From contig NZ_CP045178.1 in assembly GCF_009296025.1 (NCBI RefSeq), positions 2,046,001-2,110,000 of the forward strand: a stretch of DNA of 64,000 nt, written 5' to 3'. A program made the position numbers and the translations under genes. The notes beneath the pieces were generated by a model. The model made no database searches. It saw nothing but the letters and a program-made list of their open reading frames with translations, and had not been told where the DNA came from. Shown here piece by piece: positions 27,676 to 36,497 of this stretch (position 1 is the first letter of the stretch; the number at the start of each line of letters is the position of its first letter). This stretch comes from Streptomyces tsukubensis (GTDB taxonomy: Bacteria; Actinomycetota; Actinomycetes; Streptomycetales; Streptomycetaceae).

Positions 27676-27712
27676 TCCGGTTCTCGGTCAGAGGAACGAA
27701 GTGACAACCCCT

Positions 27713-27752
27713 GAAGAGAGGGGGTGCGGCCAGCTCCGCACCCCCTCTCTTC
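27713..27752. terminator. Perfect hairpin terminator after aceE
   Basis: A 17-bp perfect stem: GAAGAGAGGGGGTGCGG (27713-27729), 6-nt loop, CCGCACCCCCTCTCTTC (27736-27752). It lies 79 bp after the aceE stop. Confidence 0.88.
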
Positions 27753-27892
27753 GGCTCTGCGGGCTTGCTCTCCGAGCCACTCGATCGGGTCCGTCATCCG
27801 CGCTTTTGCCCGACCTGCTGGGGCGTGCGTGAATGGAGGGACGCTGGGGCGTCCCCAAGGAAGGCGCCCACGGAGCCGTCCGGGAGCAGATC

Positions 27893-28687
27893 ATGAGGAT
27901 CTCGAACGCCCCGTCCGCGCCCTGCTGGGCGGATCTCTCCACCCCTGAACCCGCCGCCGCGCACCGCTTCTACGGTGCGCTTTTCGGTTGGGAGACCTGG
28001 GTGGTCCCCGATCCCGCGGCCGGCGGCTACGGCGTGTTCCAGCTCGGTGGCGCCGCCGTCGGCGGTGTCGGCCCCACCGCGGCGGAGGACAGGCCCGCGG
28101 CCTGGCTGCCGTACTTCCAGAGCGCGGGCGCCGACGCGGTGACCGCCCGCGTCGAGGGCAACGGCGGCACGGTGACCCTGGGGCCCGAGGACGTACTCGA
28201 ACAGGGCAGGATGGCGCTCTGCGCCGATCCGACAGGCGCCGCCTTCGGTGTCTGGCAGCCTCGGGAGCGCCCCGGGTTCGGTGTGGCCAACGAGCCCGGC
28301 AGCTTCTGCTGGTTCGAGCTGGCCGCCCGGGACACCGCCCGCCCCAAGGACTTCTACGCCGCCGTCTTCGGCTGGGCCTCGCGGAGCAGGCCGTTCGGCG
28401 CGGGCGGCTCCGAATACACCGAGTGGACCGTGTCGGACCAGCCGTTCGGCGGGATGGCGCCGATGAGCGGCGCCTTTCCCCCGTCGGTACGGGCCCACTG
28501 GCTGGTCTATGTGGCCGTCGACGACTGCGACGCGGCGGCGGCCCGCTGCGCCAGACAGGGCGGCGACGTCCTGGTACCGCCGACGACGGTGGAGCCCGGC
28601 CGCTTCTCCGTCCTCGCGGATCCGCAGGGCGCCGTCTTCGCGGTGCTCGCGTTCGGCGCGCTGAGCGATCTCGGCCGGGGCGCCTGA
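27893..28687 (+). CDS. VOC-family (glyoxalase/bleomycin-resistance fold) protein
   Basis: Protein of 264 residues made of two tandem VOC modules: residues 1-120 (CWADLSTPEPAAAHRFYGAL to GTVTLGPEDVLEQGRMALCA) and 125-260 (SFCWFELAARDTARPKDFYA to GRFSVLADPQGAVFAVLAFG). Similar two-module proteins occur in many Streptomyces with no firm substrate. The ATG at 27893 follows CGGGAGCAG. The sequence resembles the group of hydroxylase-like VOC proteins, but I see no complete metal-ligand set that would allow a reaction to be named. Confidence 0.9.
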   Translation: MRISNAPSAPCWADLSTPEPAAAHRFYGALFGWETWVVPDPAAGGYGVFQLGGAAVGGVGPTAAEDRPAAWLPYFQSAGADAVTARVEGNGGTVTLGPEDVLEQGRMALCADPTGAAFGVWQPRERPGFGVANEPGSFCWFELAARDTARPKDFYAAVFGWASRSRPFGAGGSEYTEWTVSDQPFGGMAPMSGAFPPSVRAHWLVYVAVDDCDAAAARCARQGGDVLVPPTTVEPGRFSVLADPQGAVFAVLAFGALSDLGRGA

Positions 28688-28701
28688 CACCCCGCGCCTC
28701 C

Positions 28702-28812
28702 CGTGCCCGCGCCCCTTGTTGTCTCCCCGTGGCCTCCCGGTACCCGCACCCCTTGTCGCCGCCCGTGCCTTCCCGGCATCCGCGCCCCTTGTCGCCGCCC
28801 GTGGCCTCTCCG
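28702..28812. repeat. Three tandem 36-37 bp repeats after the VOC gene
   Basis: Three copies of a unit whose core reads GCCCGCGCCCCTTGT (28705), ACCCGCACCCCTTGT (28742) and ATCCGCGCCCCTTGT (28778), each followed by a CGCCCGTGGCCT-like stretch. Period 37 then 36. They fill the 154-bp gap between the VOC gene and the WYL regulator. The regulator's promoter must lie within or just after them. Confidence 0.8.
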
Positions 28813-28841
28813 GGCGTCTCCCGCCGCGCCATCATGGTCGT

Positions 28842-29843
28842 ATGCGTGCTGCCCGCCTCATCAAGATGGTGCTGTTGCTCCAGTCCAGGCCCACCATGAC
28901 CGCCGCGGAACTCGCGCGGGAACTCGAAGTGTCCGAGCGCACCATCACGCGGGACGCCCAGGCGCTGTCGGAGGCGGGCGTTCCCGTCTACGCGGACCGG
29001 GGCAGGGCGGGCGGCTACCGGCTGATCGGCGGCTACCGCACCCGCCTGACCGGTCTCGCACGCGGCGAGGCCGAGGCCCTCTTCCTCTCCGGGGTGCCCG
29101 GAGCACTGCGCGAGATGGGCCTGGAGGACGCGGCCTCCGCCGCCCGTCTGAAGGTCTCCGCGGCGCTGCTGCCCTCGGCGCGGGACGCCTCACGTGTGGC
29201 GGCGCAGCGCTTCCACCTCGACGCGCCCGGCTGGTACAAGGCTCCGGCCGTCCCCGAGTGGCTGGCGGCCGTCGCGGACGCGGTCTGGGACGACCGGCTG
29301 GTCCGCGCCCGCTACCGGGGGCGCGGCGGGGTCGAGGTGGAGCGGGTGCTCGAACCGTACGGTCTCGTTCTGAAGGCCGGTGTCTGGTACCTGTGCGCGG
29401 GTGTCCACGACGACGAGTCCTCCCGAGGTTTCCGGGTCTACCGCGTCGACCGCTTCACCTCCGTGGCAGGCGCGGGGACGGAGCGCTTCGTACGCGACGA
29501 GGAGTTCGACCTGCCGGGGTTCTGGGAGGAGCGGGCGGAGCAGTTCGCGCGGGCCATCCTGCGGGAGAGCGTGGTGGTGCGGCTCTCGGAGGCGGGCGCC
29601 CTGCTACTCCCCCATGTGACGGACGGCGCCGCCGCACAGGAGGCGCTGGCGGCGGCGGGCGGACCCGACGATCGGGGACGGCTGACGATCACCCTCCCCG
29701 TCGAGTCCGCAGAGGTCGCGTACGCGCAGCTCATGGCCTTGGGGCCGGAGGGGGAAGTGGTGGGCCCGCCGGAGCTGCGCGAGCGGTTCCACGCCGCCGC
29801 CGAACGGATGGCACGGCTGTACGCCGATGACGATCGGCCGTAG
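28842..29843 (+). CDS. YafY-type transcriptional regulator (HTH plus WYL domain)
   Basis: Protein of 333 residues: N-terminal DeoR-like winged helix (MRAARLIKMVLLLQSRPTMT, ELEVSERTITRDAQALSEAG), then a central WYL ligand-sensing domain (LEPYGLVLKAGVWYLCAGVH, RGFRVYRVDRFTSV) and a C-terminal WCX-like segment. Many regulators of this type bind nucleic acid or small ligands; the target here is unknown. The start at 28842 gives the canonical beginning of the family. It is encoded downstream of the VOC gene in the same direction but separated by repeats. Confidence 0.9.
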   Translation: MRAARLIKMVLLLQSRPTMTAAELARELEVSERTITRDAQALSEAGVPVYADRGRAGGYRLIGGYRTRLTGLARGEAEALFLSGVPGALREMGLEDAASAARLKVSAALLPSARDASRVAAQRFHLDAPGWYKAPAVPEWLAAVADAVWDDRLVRARYRGRGGVEVERVLEPYGLVLKAGVWYLCAGVHDDESSRGFRVYRVDRFTSVAGAGTERFVRDEEFDLPGFWEERAEQFARAILRESVVVRLSEAGALLLPHVTDGAAAQEALAAAGGPDDRGRLTITLPVESAEVAYAQLMALGPEGEVVGPPELRERFHAAAERMARLYADDDRP

Positions 29844-29921
29844 TCCGTGCACGCGGCCGCCGACGACCGGCAGTAACCCGTGTACGCGGCCGTCTCCGAC
29901 GACGACCTGCCGTAGCCCACG
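29829..29921. repeat. Tandem duplication across the WYL-regulator stop codon
   Basis: Unit 1 starts at 29829 (GACGATCGGCCGTAGTCCGT, TAG being the stop), unit 2 at 29862 (GACGACCGGCAGTAACCCGT) and a partial unit 3 at 29901 (GACGACCTGCCGTAGCCCAC). Units 1 and 2 share ACGCGGCCG further on. Periods are 33 and 39 bp. Confidence 0.8.
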
Positions 29922-29956
29922 AACTGGCTGTTGCCCCCCGCCTCAGGTCCCCCGCC

Positions 29957-30904
29957 TCAGCGGTACCCCGTCACATCCGCGGGCCTGCCCGCCTGCTGTA
30001 CCTCCGCGATGTACCGCCAGGCGTCCGGCGCCGAGCCGTCCACATCCGTGAAGCCGTACTCCTTGGCGAGTCCGCCGCTGGAGAGCGACCGTCCGTTCCA
30101 GCGCGCCACCCGGGGGTCGGTCGCGAGAGCCACCAGCGCCCTGCCGACGAAGACCGGCGACTCCGAGATCGCGAAGTGCGGGTCCTTTGCGCAGCCGTCC
30201 CGCCAGTTCTCCTCGCTCACCTCGAAGGCAGTGTCGAGCATGTACTCGGAGCGCAGCCACCCCGGAGTGAGGCACACCGCCGTACAGCCGTACTCGGCAA
30301 GCTCCTCACCAAGGGCGCGGGCCATCCTGATCGGCGCGGCCTTGGCGAGGTCGTAGTAGAAGGGCCGCCGGTAGCCGCTGTTGGACTCGTCGGTGCCGTC
30401 CGTCACCTCGACCACGAGCCCGCCCTTCCCACGGATCAGCAGCGGCAGTGCGTACTTGCTGGTGATGGCGTGGCTGTCGATGCCAAGACGCAGGACCCGC
30501 AGCCCCTTGTCGAGGTCGTGCTCCCACATCTTCCTGTCCCACTCGACGTGGTTGTCGCCGCCCCAGATGTCGTTGACGAGGATGTCGAGCCTGCCCCGCT
30601 CACGTTCGATACGCCCGACGAGATCACGGACCTGTCCGGGGTCAAGATGGTCGGTCGGGACAGCGATACCCGCTCCGCCCGTCGCCGCGCCCGCCGCGTC
30701 GACGAGTTCGGCGGTCCCCTCGATGGTCTCGGTCTCCCTCCCGACCTCGCTAACGCTCTCGCGGGTCGTCCGTCCCGTCACATAGACGGTGGCCCCGGCC
30801 CTGCCGAGCTCCACCGCCATGGCGCGGCCCGCGCCCCGGGTGGCGCCCGCCACGAGTGCCACTGTGCCCGCCGCCGTCCGCGGGGTCCCCACTGCGTTGT
30901 CCAT
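29957..30904 (-). CDS. SDR-family NAD(P)-dependent oxidoreductase
   Basis: Short-chain dehydrogenase of 315 residues. Nucleotide-binding motif ALVAGATRGAGRAMAVELG; the conserved strand RLDILVNDIWGGDN; catalytic Tyr and Lys in RPFYYDLAKAAPIRMARAL (YxxxK). The product is longer than a classical SDR (about 250), with a C-terminal extension rich in charged residues that occurs in a group of uncharacterised SDRs. The ATG at 30904 begins MDNAVGTPRTAAGTVALVAG. The gene is convergent with the WYL regulator and divergent from the DUF4240 gene. Confidence 0.91.
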   Translation of the reverse strand: MDNAVGTPRTAAGTVALVAGATRGAGRAMAVELGRAGATVYVTGRTTRESVSEVGRETETIEGTAELVDAAGAATGGAGIAVPTDHLDPGQVRDLVGRIERERGRLDILVNDIWGGDNHVEWDRKMWEHDLDKGLRVLRLGIDSHAITSKYALPLLIRGKGGLVVEVTDGTDESNSGYRRPFYYDLAKAAPIRMARALGEELAEYGCTAVCLTPGWLRSEYMLDTAFEVSEENWRDGCAKDPHFAISESPVFVGRALVALATDPRVARWNGRSLSSGGLAKEYGFTDVDGSAPDAWRYIAEVQQAGRPADVTGYR

Positions 30905-31039
30905 GAGTTCAGGATCGCGCCGAAACCCGACAGAACACGTCCGGCTTTCCCACCGGCCCCCCGCGCGCATAACGAGACAGCCGCATTCCGGCCTACTCGG
31001 CGTGCGTCCGCACCCCCGAGGGCCGATGCTGGACCCGTG

Positions 31040-31558
31040 ATGGACGAGACCGAGTTCTGGGAGATCGTGGACAGCACCCGCGAGGCCGCCGAGGGCGACC
31101 CCGAGGAGCACGCCGATCTGCTCGTGGAGAGACTCCTCCGCACCGATCCTGACGCCGTGCTGGACTTCGCCAGGCACTTCGAGTTCCGCTATCACCGTGC
31201 GTACCGCTGGGACCTGTGGGGTGCGGCGGCCGTGCTGCTCGGCGGGGCGGACGACGACGCCTTCGACTACTTCCGCTGCTGGCTGATCGGCCAGGGCAGG
31301 GAGGTCTTCGAGGGCGCTCTGCACGACCCGGACGACCTGGCGGAGCTCTTGGACGACTTCGACGACGAGGTCGACGGTGACGCCGAGGAACTGGGTTACG
31401 CGGCGGACGAGGCGTACGAGCAGCTCACCGGCGCGGTCGCCCCCGACCTGGGCGTGGCTCCGGGCCCCGATGACCCCGTGGGCACCCCTGTCGATGTGAC
31501 GGACGAGAAGGCGCTCGCCCGTCGCTATCCGCTGCTGTGGGAGCGTTTCGGCGGCTGA
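31040..31558 (+). CDS. DUF4240 domain-containing protein
   Basis: Acidic soluble protein of 172 residues. The opening MDETEFWEIVDSTREAAEGD and the later WDLWGAAAVLLGGADDDAFD and YFRCWLIGQGREVFEGAL match the DUF4240 pattern, a family with no known function. The C-terminal half is rich in Asp/Glu. The ATG at 31040 is preceded by an in-frame GTG three bases earlier, so either may be used. Another duplication (TGCCCGCCCGTGG at 31594 and 31629) follows the stop. Confidence 0.85.
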   Translation: MDETEFWEIVDSTREAAEGDPEEHADLLVERLLRTDPDAVLDFARHFEFRYHRAYRWDLWGAAAVLLGGADDDAFDYFRCWLIGQGREVFEGALHDPDDLAELLDDFDDEVDGDAEELGYAADEAYEQLTGAVAPDLGVAPGPDDPVGTPVDVTDEKALARRYPLLWERFGG

Positions 31559-31660
31559 GCGGCGTGCCCGCCCGCCCGTCCCCGGACGGGTGCTGCCCGC
31601 CCGTGGGCCTGCCCGGCCGTGCCTACCCTGCCCGCCCGTGGCCCTGCCCTCGATGGTTCC

Positions 31661-33109
31661 TCAGTCCTCGCCGCGCCGACTGCCTCGACGCGGTCCCGGT
31701 CCGTCGTCTCCCTCGGGCCCCTCGTCTCCCTCGGGCCCCTCGGGCCCGGGTAGTTCGGGCGCGAAGACGAGCAGCGCCACGTCGTCGGTGATGTCCCCGT
31801 CGGCGTAGGCGACCAGATCGCGCCAGACCGCGTCCGTGAGGGCGCTCGTCGACTTGTGCGCCAGCCGGCCCACCCGCTCGATCACGGGATAGAAGACCCC
31901 CTCGGCGTCCCTGGTCTCGGTGACCCCGTCGGTCATGGCCAGCACCCGGTCGCCCGGCCGTAGCCGTACGGTCATCGCCTCGCGGCGGCTCAGCCCGTCG
32001 ATCCCGAGTCCCAGGGGCGACCCCGGCGGCGCGACCAGTTCGTACGGTGGTCGTCCCCCGCCGAGCAGCAGCGGCGGCGGATGCCCACAGGAGACGATCC
32101 TGACCTCGGTGGTGTCACTGGAGAACTCCAGCAGTACGGCGGTCGCGAACAGCTCGGAGTATTCCGAGTGCTCGGAGTGCTCGGAGTGCTCGGAGTGCTC
32201 CGGCTCCCCGGATGCCCCCGACCGCCCGGACCTCCCGAACTCTCCGGACGGCTTCTGCCCGTCCGCGGCCCCCGCCCACTCTCCTTGCTCCGCCCCGGAC
32301 AGCGTGGCGCCCGAGGGGTACTCCATACGTTCCGCGTGGTCGGCCCGGACCGCCGCCTCCGCGTCCACGACGAGCCGCCGGTCGAGCTGTCGGGCGATGC
32401 CGGTCAGGTCCTCCTGGTCGAGTACGGCCTCACGGAACGCGCCGAGCAGTGCCGCCACCGTGCCGACCGCGGCCAGCCCGTGGCCCTGCACGTCCCCGAC
32501 GAGGGCCCTGACGCCGTAGGGACCCTGGCGTACGTCGAACAGGTCGCCGCCCACCAGCGTGCCGTGCTGCGCCGCCCGGTACAGCCCCGCGCAGTGGACG
32601 GGGCCCACCCGGGGCGGCAGCGGCGGCAGGACGGCGAACTGGGCTGCCTCCGCCACGGTTCTGACCGTGACGAGCTGCGCGTCCCGCCTGGCACGTACCC
32701 AGGCGATGACCACGCTGAGCAGCGCCACGAAGATCACGGTCAGCAGGTCGGTGTTGCCCGGCTGGCCGAGCCGCACGGCGGGCACCCAGAGCAGGATCAG
32801 CACGATCACGCTGAAGACGCCGGTGCCGAGGGGGCCGTACGAGAGGGCGGCGAGGGGCGGGATCGCACCGATGAGGAAGCCGAGGTCGACGCGGCGGCTG
32901 ACGATGATCTGGAAGACGGTGATGGCGATGAGCAGGATGACCGGCAGTCTGCGCATCAGGCGGGGCGGCGGGGCCCCGCGCAGCCAGCTCGTCTCGACCC
33001 GGTCCTGGCGTCTGAGCACCGCCCTGGCCGCGCGTGCGGCGCGCAGCGCGCGTTCACCCGGCTCCGTGCCCGCGACCGCGTGCCTGACGGAACGGGCGGA
33101 CCAAGGCAT
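31661..33109 (-). CDS. Membrane-anchored PP2C/SpoIIE-type serine/threonine phosphatase
   Basis: Protein of 482 residues. About three membrane segments (RLPVILLIAITVFQIIVS, FSVIVLILLWVPAVRL, LLTVIFVALLSVVIAWV) precede a PPM/SpoIIE domain with GGDLFDV, VGDVQGHGLAAVG, MTDGVTETRD and DDVALLVFAPE, which supply the metal-binding Asp residues. Such phosphatases act in anti-sigma/anti-anti-sigma switches in Streptomyces. A run of EHS triplets (GEPEHSEHSEHSEHSEYSE, encoded near 32160-32205) sits inside the phosphatase domain between the second and third motif blocks. The C terminus is another Glu/Gly/Pro repeat. GGAGCGTGGCG precedes the ATG at 33109. Confidence 0.9.
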   Translation of the reverse strand: MPWSARSVRHAVAGTEPGERALRAARAARAVLRRQDRVETSWLRGAPPPRLMRRLPVILLIAITVFQIIVSRRVDLGFLIGAIPPLAALSYGPLGTGVFSVIVLILLWVPAVRLGQPGNTDLLTVIFVALLSVVIAWVRARRDAQLVTVRTVAEAAQFAVLPPLPPRVGPVHCAGLYRAAQHGTLVGGDLFDVRQGPYGVRALVGDVQGHGLAAVGTVAALLGAFREAVLDQEDLTGIARQLDRRLVVDAEAAVRADHAERMEYPSGATLSGAEQGEWAGAADGQKPSGEFGRSGRSGASGEPEHSEHSEHSEHSEYSELFATAVLLEFSSDTTEVRIVSCGHPPPLLLGGGRPPYELVAPPGSPLGLGIDGLSRREAMTVRLRPGDRVLAMTDGVTETRDAEGVFYPVIERVGRLAHKSTSALTDAVWRDLVAYADGDITDDVALLVFAPELPGPEGPEGDEGPEGDDGPGPRRGSRRGED

Positions 33110-33215
33110 CGCCACGCTCCTTCCCGGCCGTCCTCGTTGCGACACGGGTACCCGCACGCTTGAGTCCAAGCCTTCTACGCGGGCGGCGCCCCCGCACCCC
33201 GAGCCCCGCTCCCCG

Positions 33216-33731
33216 TCACACCTGCCGTCCCATGAGCACGTCGTCCACGTACTTCCCCTCCAGGTACATCTCTCCCGGCAGTACGCCCTCGACGACGAAC
33301 CCCTCCGACTCGTAGAGGGCACGTGCCGGGGCGTTGTGGCCGAGCACGCGCAGGGTGACTCGGATGGCCCCCTGGGCGCGCGCCTCCACGAACGAGGCCC
33401 GCAGCAGCGCCCGTGCGACGCCCTGGCCCCTGGCCCGCTCGGCGACGGCGAGCCCCATGATCGTGCGCACATGCGCGTTGGCGGCCAGCGGCGTCGGCGG
33501 AACGAGCCGCAGAAAGCCGACGATCTCGCCGTCGACGAGGGCGACCAGATGGTAGGGCGGCCCGTATCTCTCTTCCTCGAAGAACGGGCGGTAGGGGGGC
33601 CGGGGCCGCGGCAGTACCGCGTGCAACGGCGACCAGGTCTCCCGGTCGAGACGCCCGAGCGCCTCGTTGTCGACTGCGACGGCCTGCCGTATCTCCGGCC
33701 GTCGCCGCGAATCCATCGGCTCCTGCGGCAT
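33216..33731 (-). CDS. GNAT-family N-acetyltransferase
   Basis: Acetyl-CoA-dependent transferase of about 171 residues. The acetyl-CoA loop reads VAERARGQGVARALL (R/Q-x-x-G-x-A type), preceded by VRTIMGLAVA and followed by VLGHNAPARALYESEGFVVE, the usual C-terminal strand-helix. The substrate is unknown. Three in-frame Met codons (33755, 33731, 33716) are possible starts. I chose 33731 as the middle option, although AGGAG stands close to 33716. Confidence 0.87.
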   Translation of the reverse strand: MPQEPMDSRRRPEIRQAVAVDNEALGRLDRETWSPLHAVLPRPRPPYRPFFEEERYGPPYHLVALVDGEIVGFLRLVPPTPLAANAHVRTIMGLAVAERARGQGVARALLRASFVEARAQGAIRVTLRVLGHNAPARALYESEGFVVEGVLPGEMYLEGKYVDDVLMGRQV

Positions 33732-33793
33732 ACGGTCACTGTACGGCGGCGACACCGCGACACGACCGGCCCCGACGGGGCAGGATGGGGCCC

Positions 33794-34696
33794 ATGCAGC
33801 GATCTCGAATTGCCGTGGCGGGTGCGTCAGGATTGATCGGCTCGGAGCTGGTGCGCTCGCTCAAGGCGGACGGCCACGAGGTGGTACGGCTGGTGCGCAG
33901 AACCCCCGCAGCCAAGGACGAGGCCGAGTGGGACCCGCAGAGGCAGTGGGTGGACTCGGCGGCTCTCGCGGGCTGCGACGCCGTGGTGAACCTGGCGGGC
34001 GCGGGCGTCGGCGACCACCGCTGGACGGAGGGCTACAAGCGGGAGATCCGCGACAGCCGGGTCCTCGGCACGTCGGCGTTGGCGGAGGCGGTCGCGGCCC
34101 TCGACACACCTCCGCGGGTCTTCCTCGGTGGCAGCGCGATCGGCTACTACGGCGACACGGGCCGCCAGGCCGTGGACGAGAACGCGCCCCCCGGCCACGG
34201 TTTCCTGCCGGACGTCTGCGTGGAGTGGGAGGAGTCGTCGGCGCCGGCCGCCGAGGCGGGCATCCGCACCGCGCACGCCCGTACCGGCCTCGTGGTGGCG
34301 AAGAACGGGGGCGCCTGGGGCAGGCTGTTCCCCATTTTCAAGGCGGGCCTGGGCGGCAGGATGGGCGACGGAAATCAGTACTGGAGCTTCATCTCACTCC
34401 ACGACGAGGTGGCGGCGCTGCGCCACATCCTCGACACGGAGACCCTCTCCGGCCCGGTCAACCTGACCGCCCCCGAGCCGCTGACCAACCGTGAGGTGAC
34501 GGCGGCGATGAGCCGCGTCCTGAAGCGCCCCGCTCTTTTCCCCGTCCCCGCCACCGCTCTCAAGGTGGCACTCGGCGAGTTCTCCGGCGACGTACTCGGC
34601 AGCCAGCGGGTCCTGCCCCGCCAACTCCTCGACTCAGGCTTCACGTTCGCGTTTCCCGAGATCGACGACGCGATCGGGGCGGCCCTGGGCGACTGA
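33794..34696 (+). CDS. TIGR01777-family NAD-dependent epimerase-like protein
   Basis: Rossmann-fold protein of 300 residues with MQRSRIAVAGASGLIGSELV, the family-specific segments DAVVNLAGAGVGDHRWTEGY, FLGGSAIGYYGDTG and ARTGLVVAKNGGAWG, and a C-terminal DUF1731-like part (ALGEFSGDVLGSQRVLPRQL). The family resembles nucleotide-sugar epimerases but has no settled reaction. An ATG three codons upstream (33785) is an alternative start. In Streptomyces this gene is commonly found near lipB/lipA, as here. Confidence 0.91.
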   Translation: MQRSRIAVAGASGLIGSELVRSLKADGHEVVRLVRRTPAAKDEAEWDPQRQWVDSAALAGCDAVVNLAGAGVGDHRWTEGYKREIRDSRVLGTSALAEAVAALDTPPRVFLGGSAIGYYGDTGRQAVDENAPPGHGFLPDVCVEWEESSAPAAEAGIRTAHARTGLVVAKNGGAWGRLFPIFKAGLGGRMGDGNQYWSFISLHDEVAALRHILDTETLSGPVNLTAPEPLTNREVTAAMSRVLKRPALFPVPATALKVALGEFSGDVLGSQRVLPRQLLDSGFTFAFPEIDDAIGAALGD

Positions 34697-35192
34697 CGGT
34701 ACCGGCTCGGGGCCCGGCTCCCCGCGCGACCGACGACACCGGCTCGCGGCCCGGCGCCCCGCGCGACCGAGGCACCGACTGACGCCCCGGCGACCTGCCG
34801 GATTCCGGACCCCACGGTCCCGGAACCCACCGACACACACCGCCGCGCCACCTCGGCCACCTCGGACACCTCGGCCGCCTCACCGGGGGCCCGTTTCCTC
34901 GCCCGGCCCACCGTCCCCGCGAAGCCCCGGATACCGGCAGGGCCCCGACCGGTACCGCGCGTGCGGCGCGGCGCGGCGGGCACGGGGCGGCCCAGCGGGC
35001 GCGAGTCGGTCCCGCGGGCGCTGGGTGGTGCCGCGCGGTCCAGGACCGTGCGACCGCCGTGCCACCATGCGCGGCCACAGACGGCTGTGGCCCGGTCGCC
35101 CCCCGCTCCTACGCTCAGCCGGAACTCGGGTATTCGGTTGCCCTGTTGAGGGAAAACGGTCCCCAGCAGCCACCCGACCTCAGGGAGGGGCC
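34690..35192. repeat. 33-bp duplication after the TIGR01777 gene, then a gene-free spacer
   Basis: A 33-bp unit at 34701-34733 recurs at 34738-34770 with two changes (ACCGGCTCGGGGCCCGGCTC versus ACCGGCTCGCGGCCCGGCGC, both ending CCCCGCGCGACCGA). The flanking GACTGACG that contains the gene's stop also recurs at about 34778. The remaining spacer to 35192 has short CCTCGGCCACCTCGG repeats (about 34850) and the promoter region of the next gene, but no convincing gene. Confidence 0.75.
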
Positions 35193-36497
35193 GTGCTCAA
35201 GCCGGCACACGAAGCGGATGTAGTCATCGTCGGAGCCGGAGTCGCCGGGCTCTCGGCAGCACACCACCTGATCAGCGCCGGAGTGACAGTCAGCGTCGTG
35301 GAGGCGGACACCAGGGTCGGTGGCCGCATGGCCACGGAGGTTCTGGACGGCTTCCGTCTCGACCGTATCGGCCAGTTGCTCAGCACGGCGTACCCGGAAC
35401 TCCGCCGCACCCCGGGCCTGGACGGCCTCGTACTGCGCCCGTTCTCGCCGGGCGCGCTCGTGCACAGCGGGGGAAAGCGCCACCGCATGGGCGAAGGAGG
35501 TGGCACAAGGGGCGCACTCACCGCCGCGCGCGCCTTGGCAAGCGCCCCGAGAGCGCCATTGGCCAGGCCGCTCGACCGGGCCCGTCTGAGCGCCGCCCTC
35601 GGCCGCCTGGCGGCCACACCCGACAGCCGGCTGCTGGCCCGCCACGAGCGGACCGCACTCGCCGCGCTGACCACCCGCGGCCTTCCCTCCCGCACCATGG
35701 AGGGATTCCTGCGGCCCCTGCTGTCCGCGCTGCTCTGCGACCCCGGCCTCACCACGTCGAGCAGGAGCGCCGACTTCGCCCTGCGGGACTACGCGCGCGG
35801 CCGTCTCTGCCTCCCGGAGGGCGGCTCGGCCACGCTGCCCGAACTGCTGGCGAGCACACTGCCGCCCGGCACCATCCGTACCGGCGTGCATGTCACAGCC
35901 GCGTCCACCTCGGCCGTCTCCACCAAGCAACACGGCGAACTCGGCTGCCGCGCACTGCTGGTGGCGACCGGCGCACGCGCCGCGGCCGAACTGCTTCCCG
36001 GACTGCGGGTGCCCGACTTCCACGCGGTGACCGCCCTGCACTACAGCGCCTCCGCCGCGCCCCTCACCGGCAGTTCCCTGGTGCTGGACGCCGACCGTTC
36101 CGGACCCGTCGCGCATACGTCGGTCATCAGCGAGGTCGACCCGACGCGCGCACCCCGGGGCCGCGCCCTGGTGTCGGCGACGGTACTGGGGCTGCCGCCC
36201 GACGGCCTGGACCGGCCGGTCCGCTCCCACCTCGCGGCGCTGTACGGCACGTCGACCGCGGACTGGGAGCTGCTGGCCGTACACCACGATCCGGAGGCCG
36301 TCCCCGCGATGACACCCCCGCACGATCCCCACCGCCCCGTACGGCTGCTGTCGGGGCTGTACGTGTGCGGCGACCACAGGGACGTCAGCTCGGTGCAGGG
36401 TGCCCTGCTGTCAGGGCGCAGGGCCGCCCGCGCGGTGCTGGGGGACTTCGGCATGAGCCCCGCCCCGGAGAGCGAGGAACTGTCGAGCGCGGCCTGA
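35193..36497 (+). CDS. FAD-dependent oxidoreductase (protoporphyrinogen-oxidase/amine-oxidase fold)
   Basis: Flavoprotein of 434 residues. N-terminal dinucleotide-binding motif VVIVGAGVAGLSAAHHLISA with the ribose-binding acid in VVEADTRVGGRMA; C-terminal FAD contact GLYVCGDHRDVSSVQGALLS followed by GRRAARAVL. The layout is that of NAD(P)/FAD oxidoreductases of the UDP-galactopyranose mutase/amine oxidase superfamily. The substrate is not evident. The GTG at 35193 has an excellent ribosome-binding site (AGGGAGGGG). The gene's last codons start a series of about 30-bp repeats. Confidence 0.9.
   Translation: MLKPAHEADVVIVGAGVAGLSAAHHLISAGVTVSVVEADTRVGGRMATEVLDGFRLDRIGQLLSTAYPELRRTPGLDGLVLRPFSPGALVHSGGKRHRMGEGGGTRGALTAARALASAPRAPLARPLDRARLSAALGRLAATPDSRLLARHERTALAALTTRGLPSRTMEGFLRPLLSALLCDPGLTTSSRSADFALRDYARGRLCLPEGGSATLPELLASTLPPGTIRTGVHVTAASTSAVSTKQHGELGCRALLVATGARAAAELLPGLRVPDFHAVTALHYSASAAPLTGSSLVLDADRSGPVAHTSVISEVDPTRAPRGRALVSATVLGLPPDGLDRPVRSHLAALYGTSTADWELLAVHHDPEAVPAMTPPHDPHRPVRLLSGLYVCGDHRDVSSVQGALLSGRRAARAVLGDFGMSPAPESEELSSAA

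Noticed and set aside
35025..35192. Upstream extension of the FAD oxidoreductase to 35025
   Set aside because: The extra 56 residues are Arg/Pro-rich and unlike the family, and a strong ribosome-binding site stands before GTG 35193.
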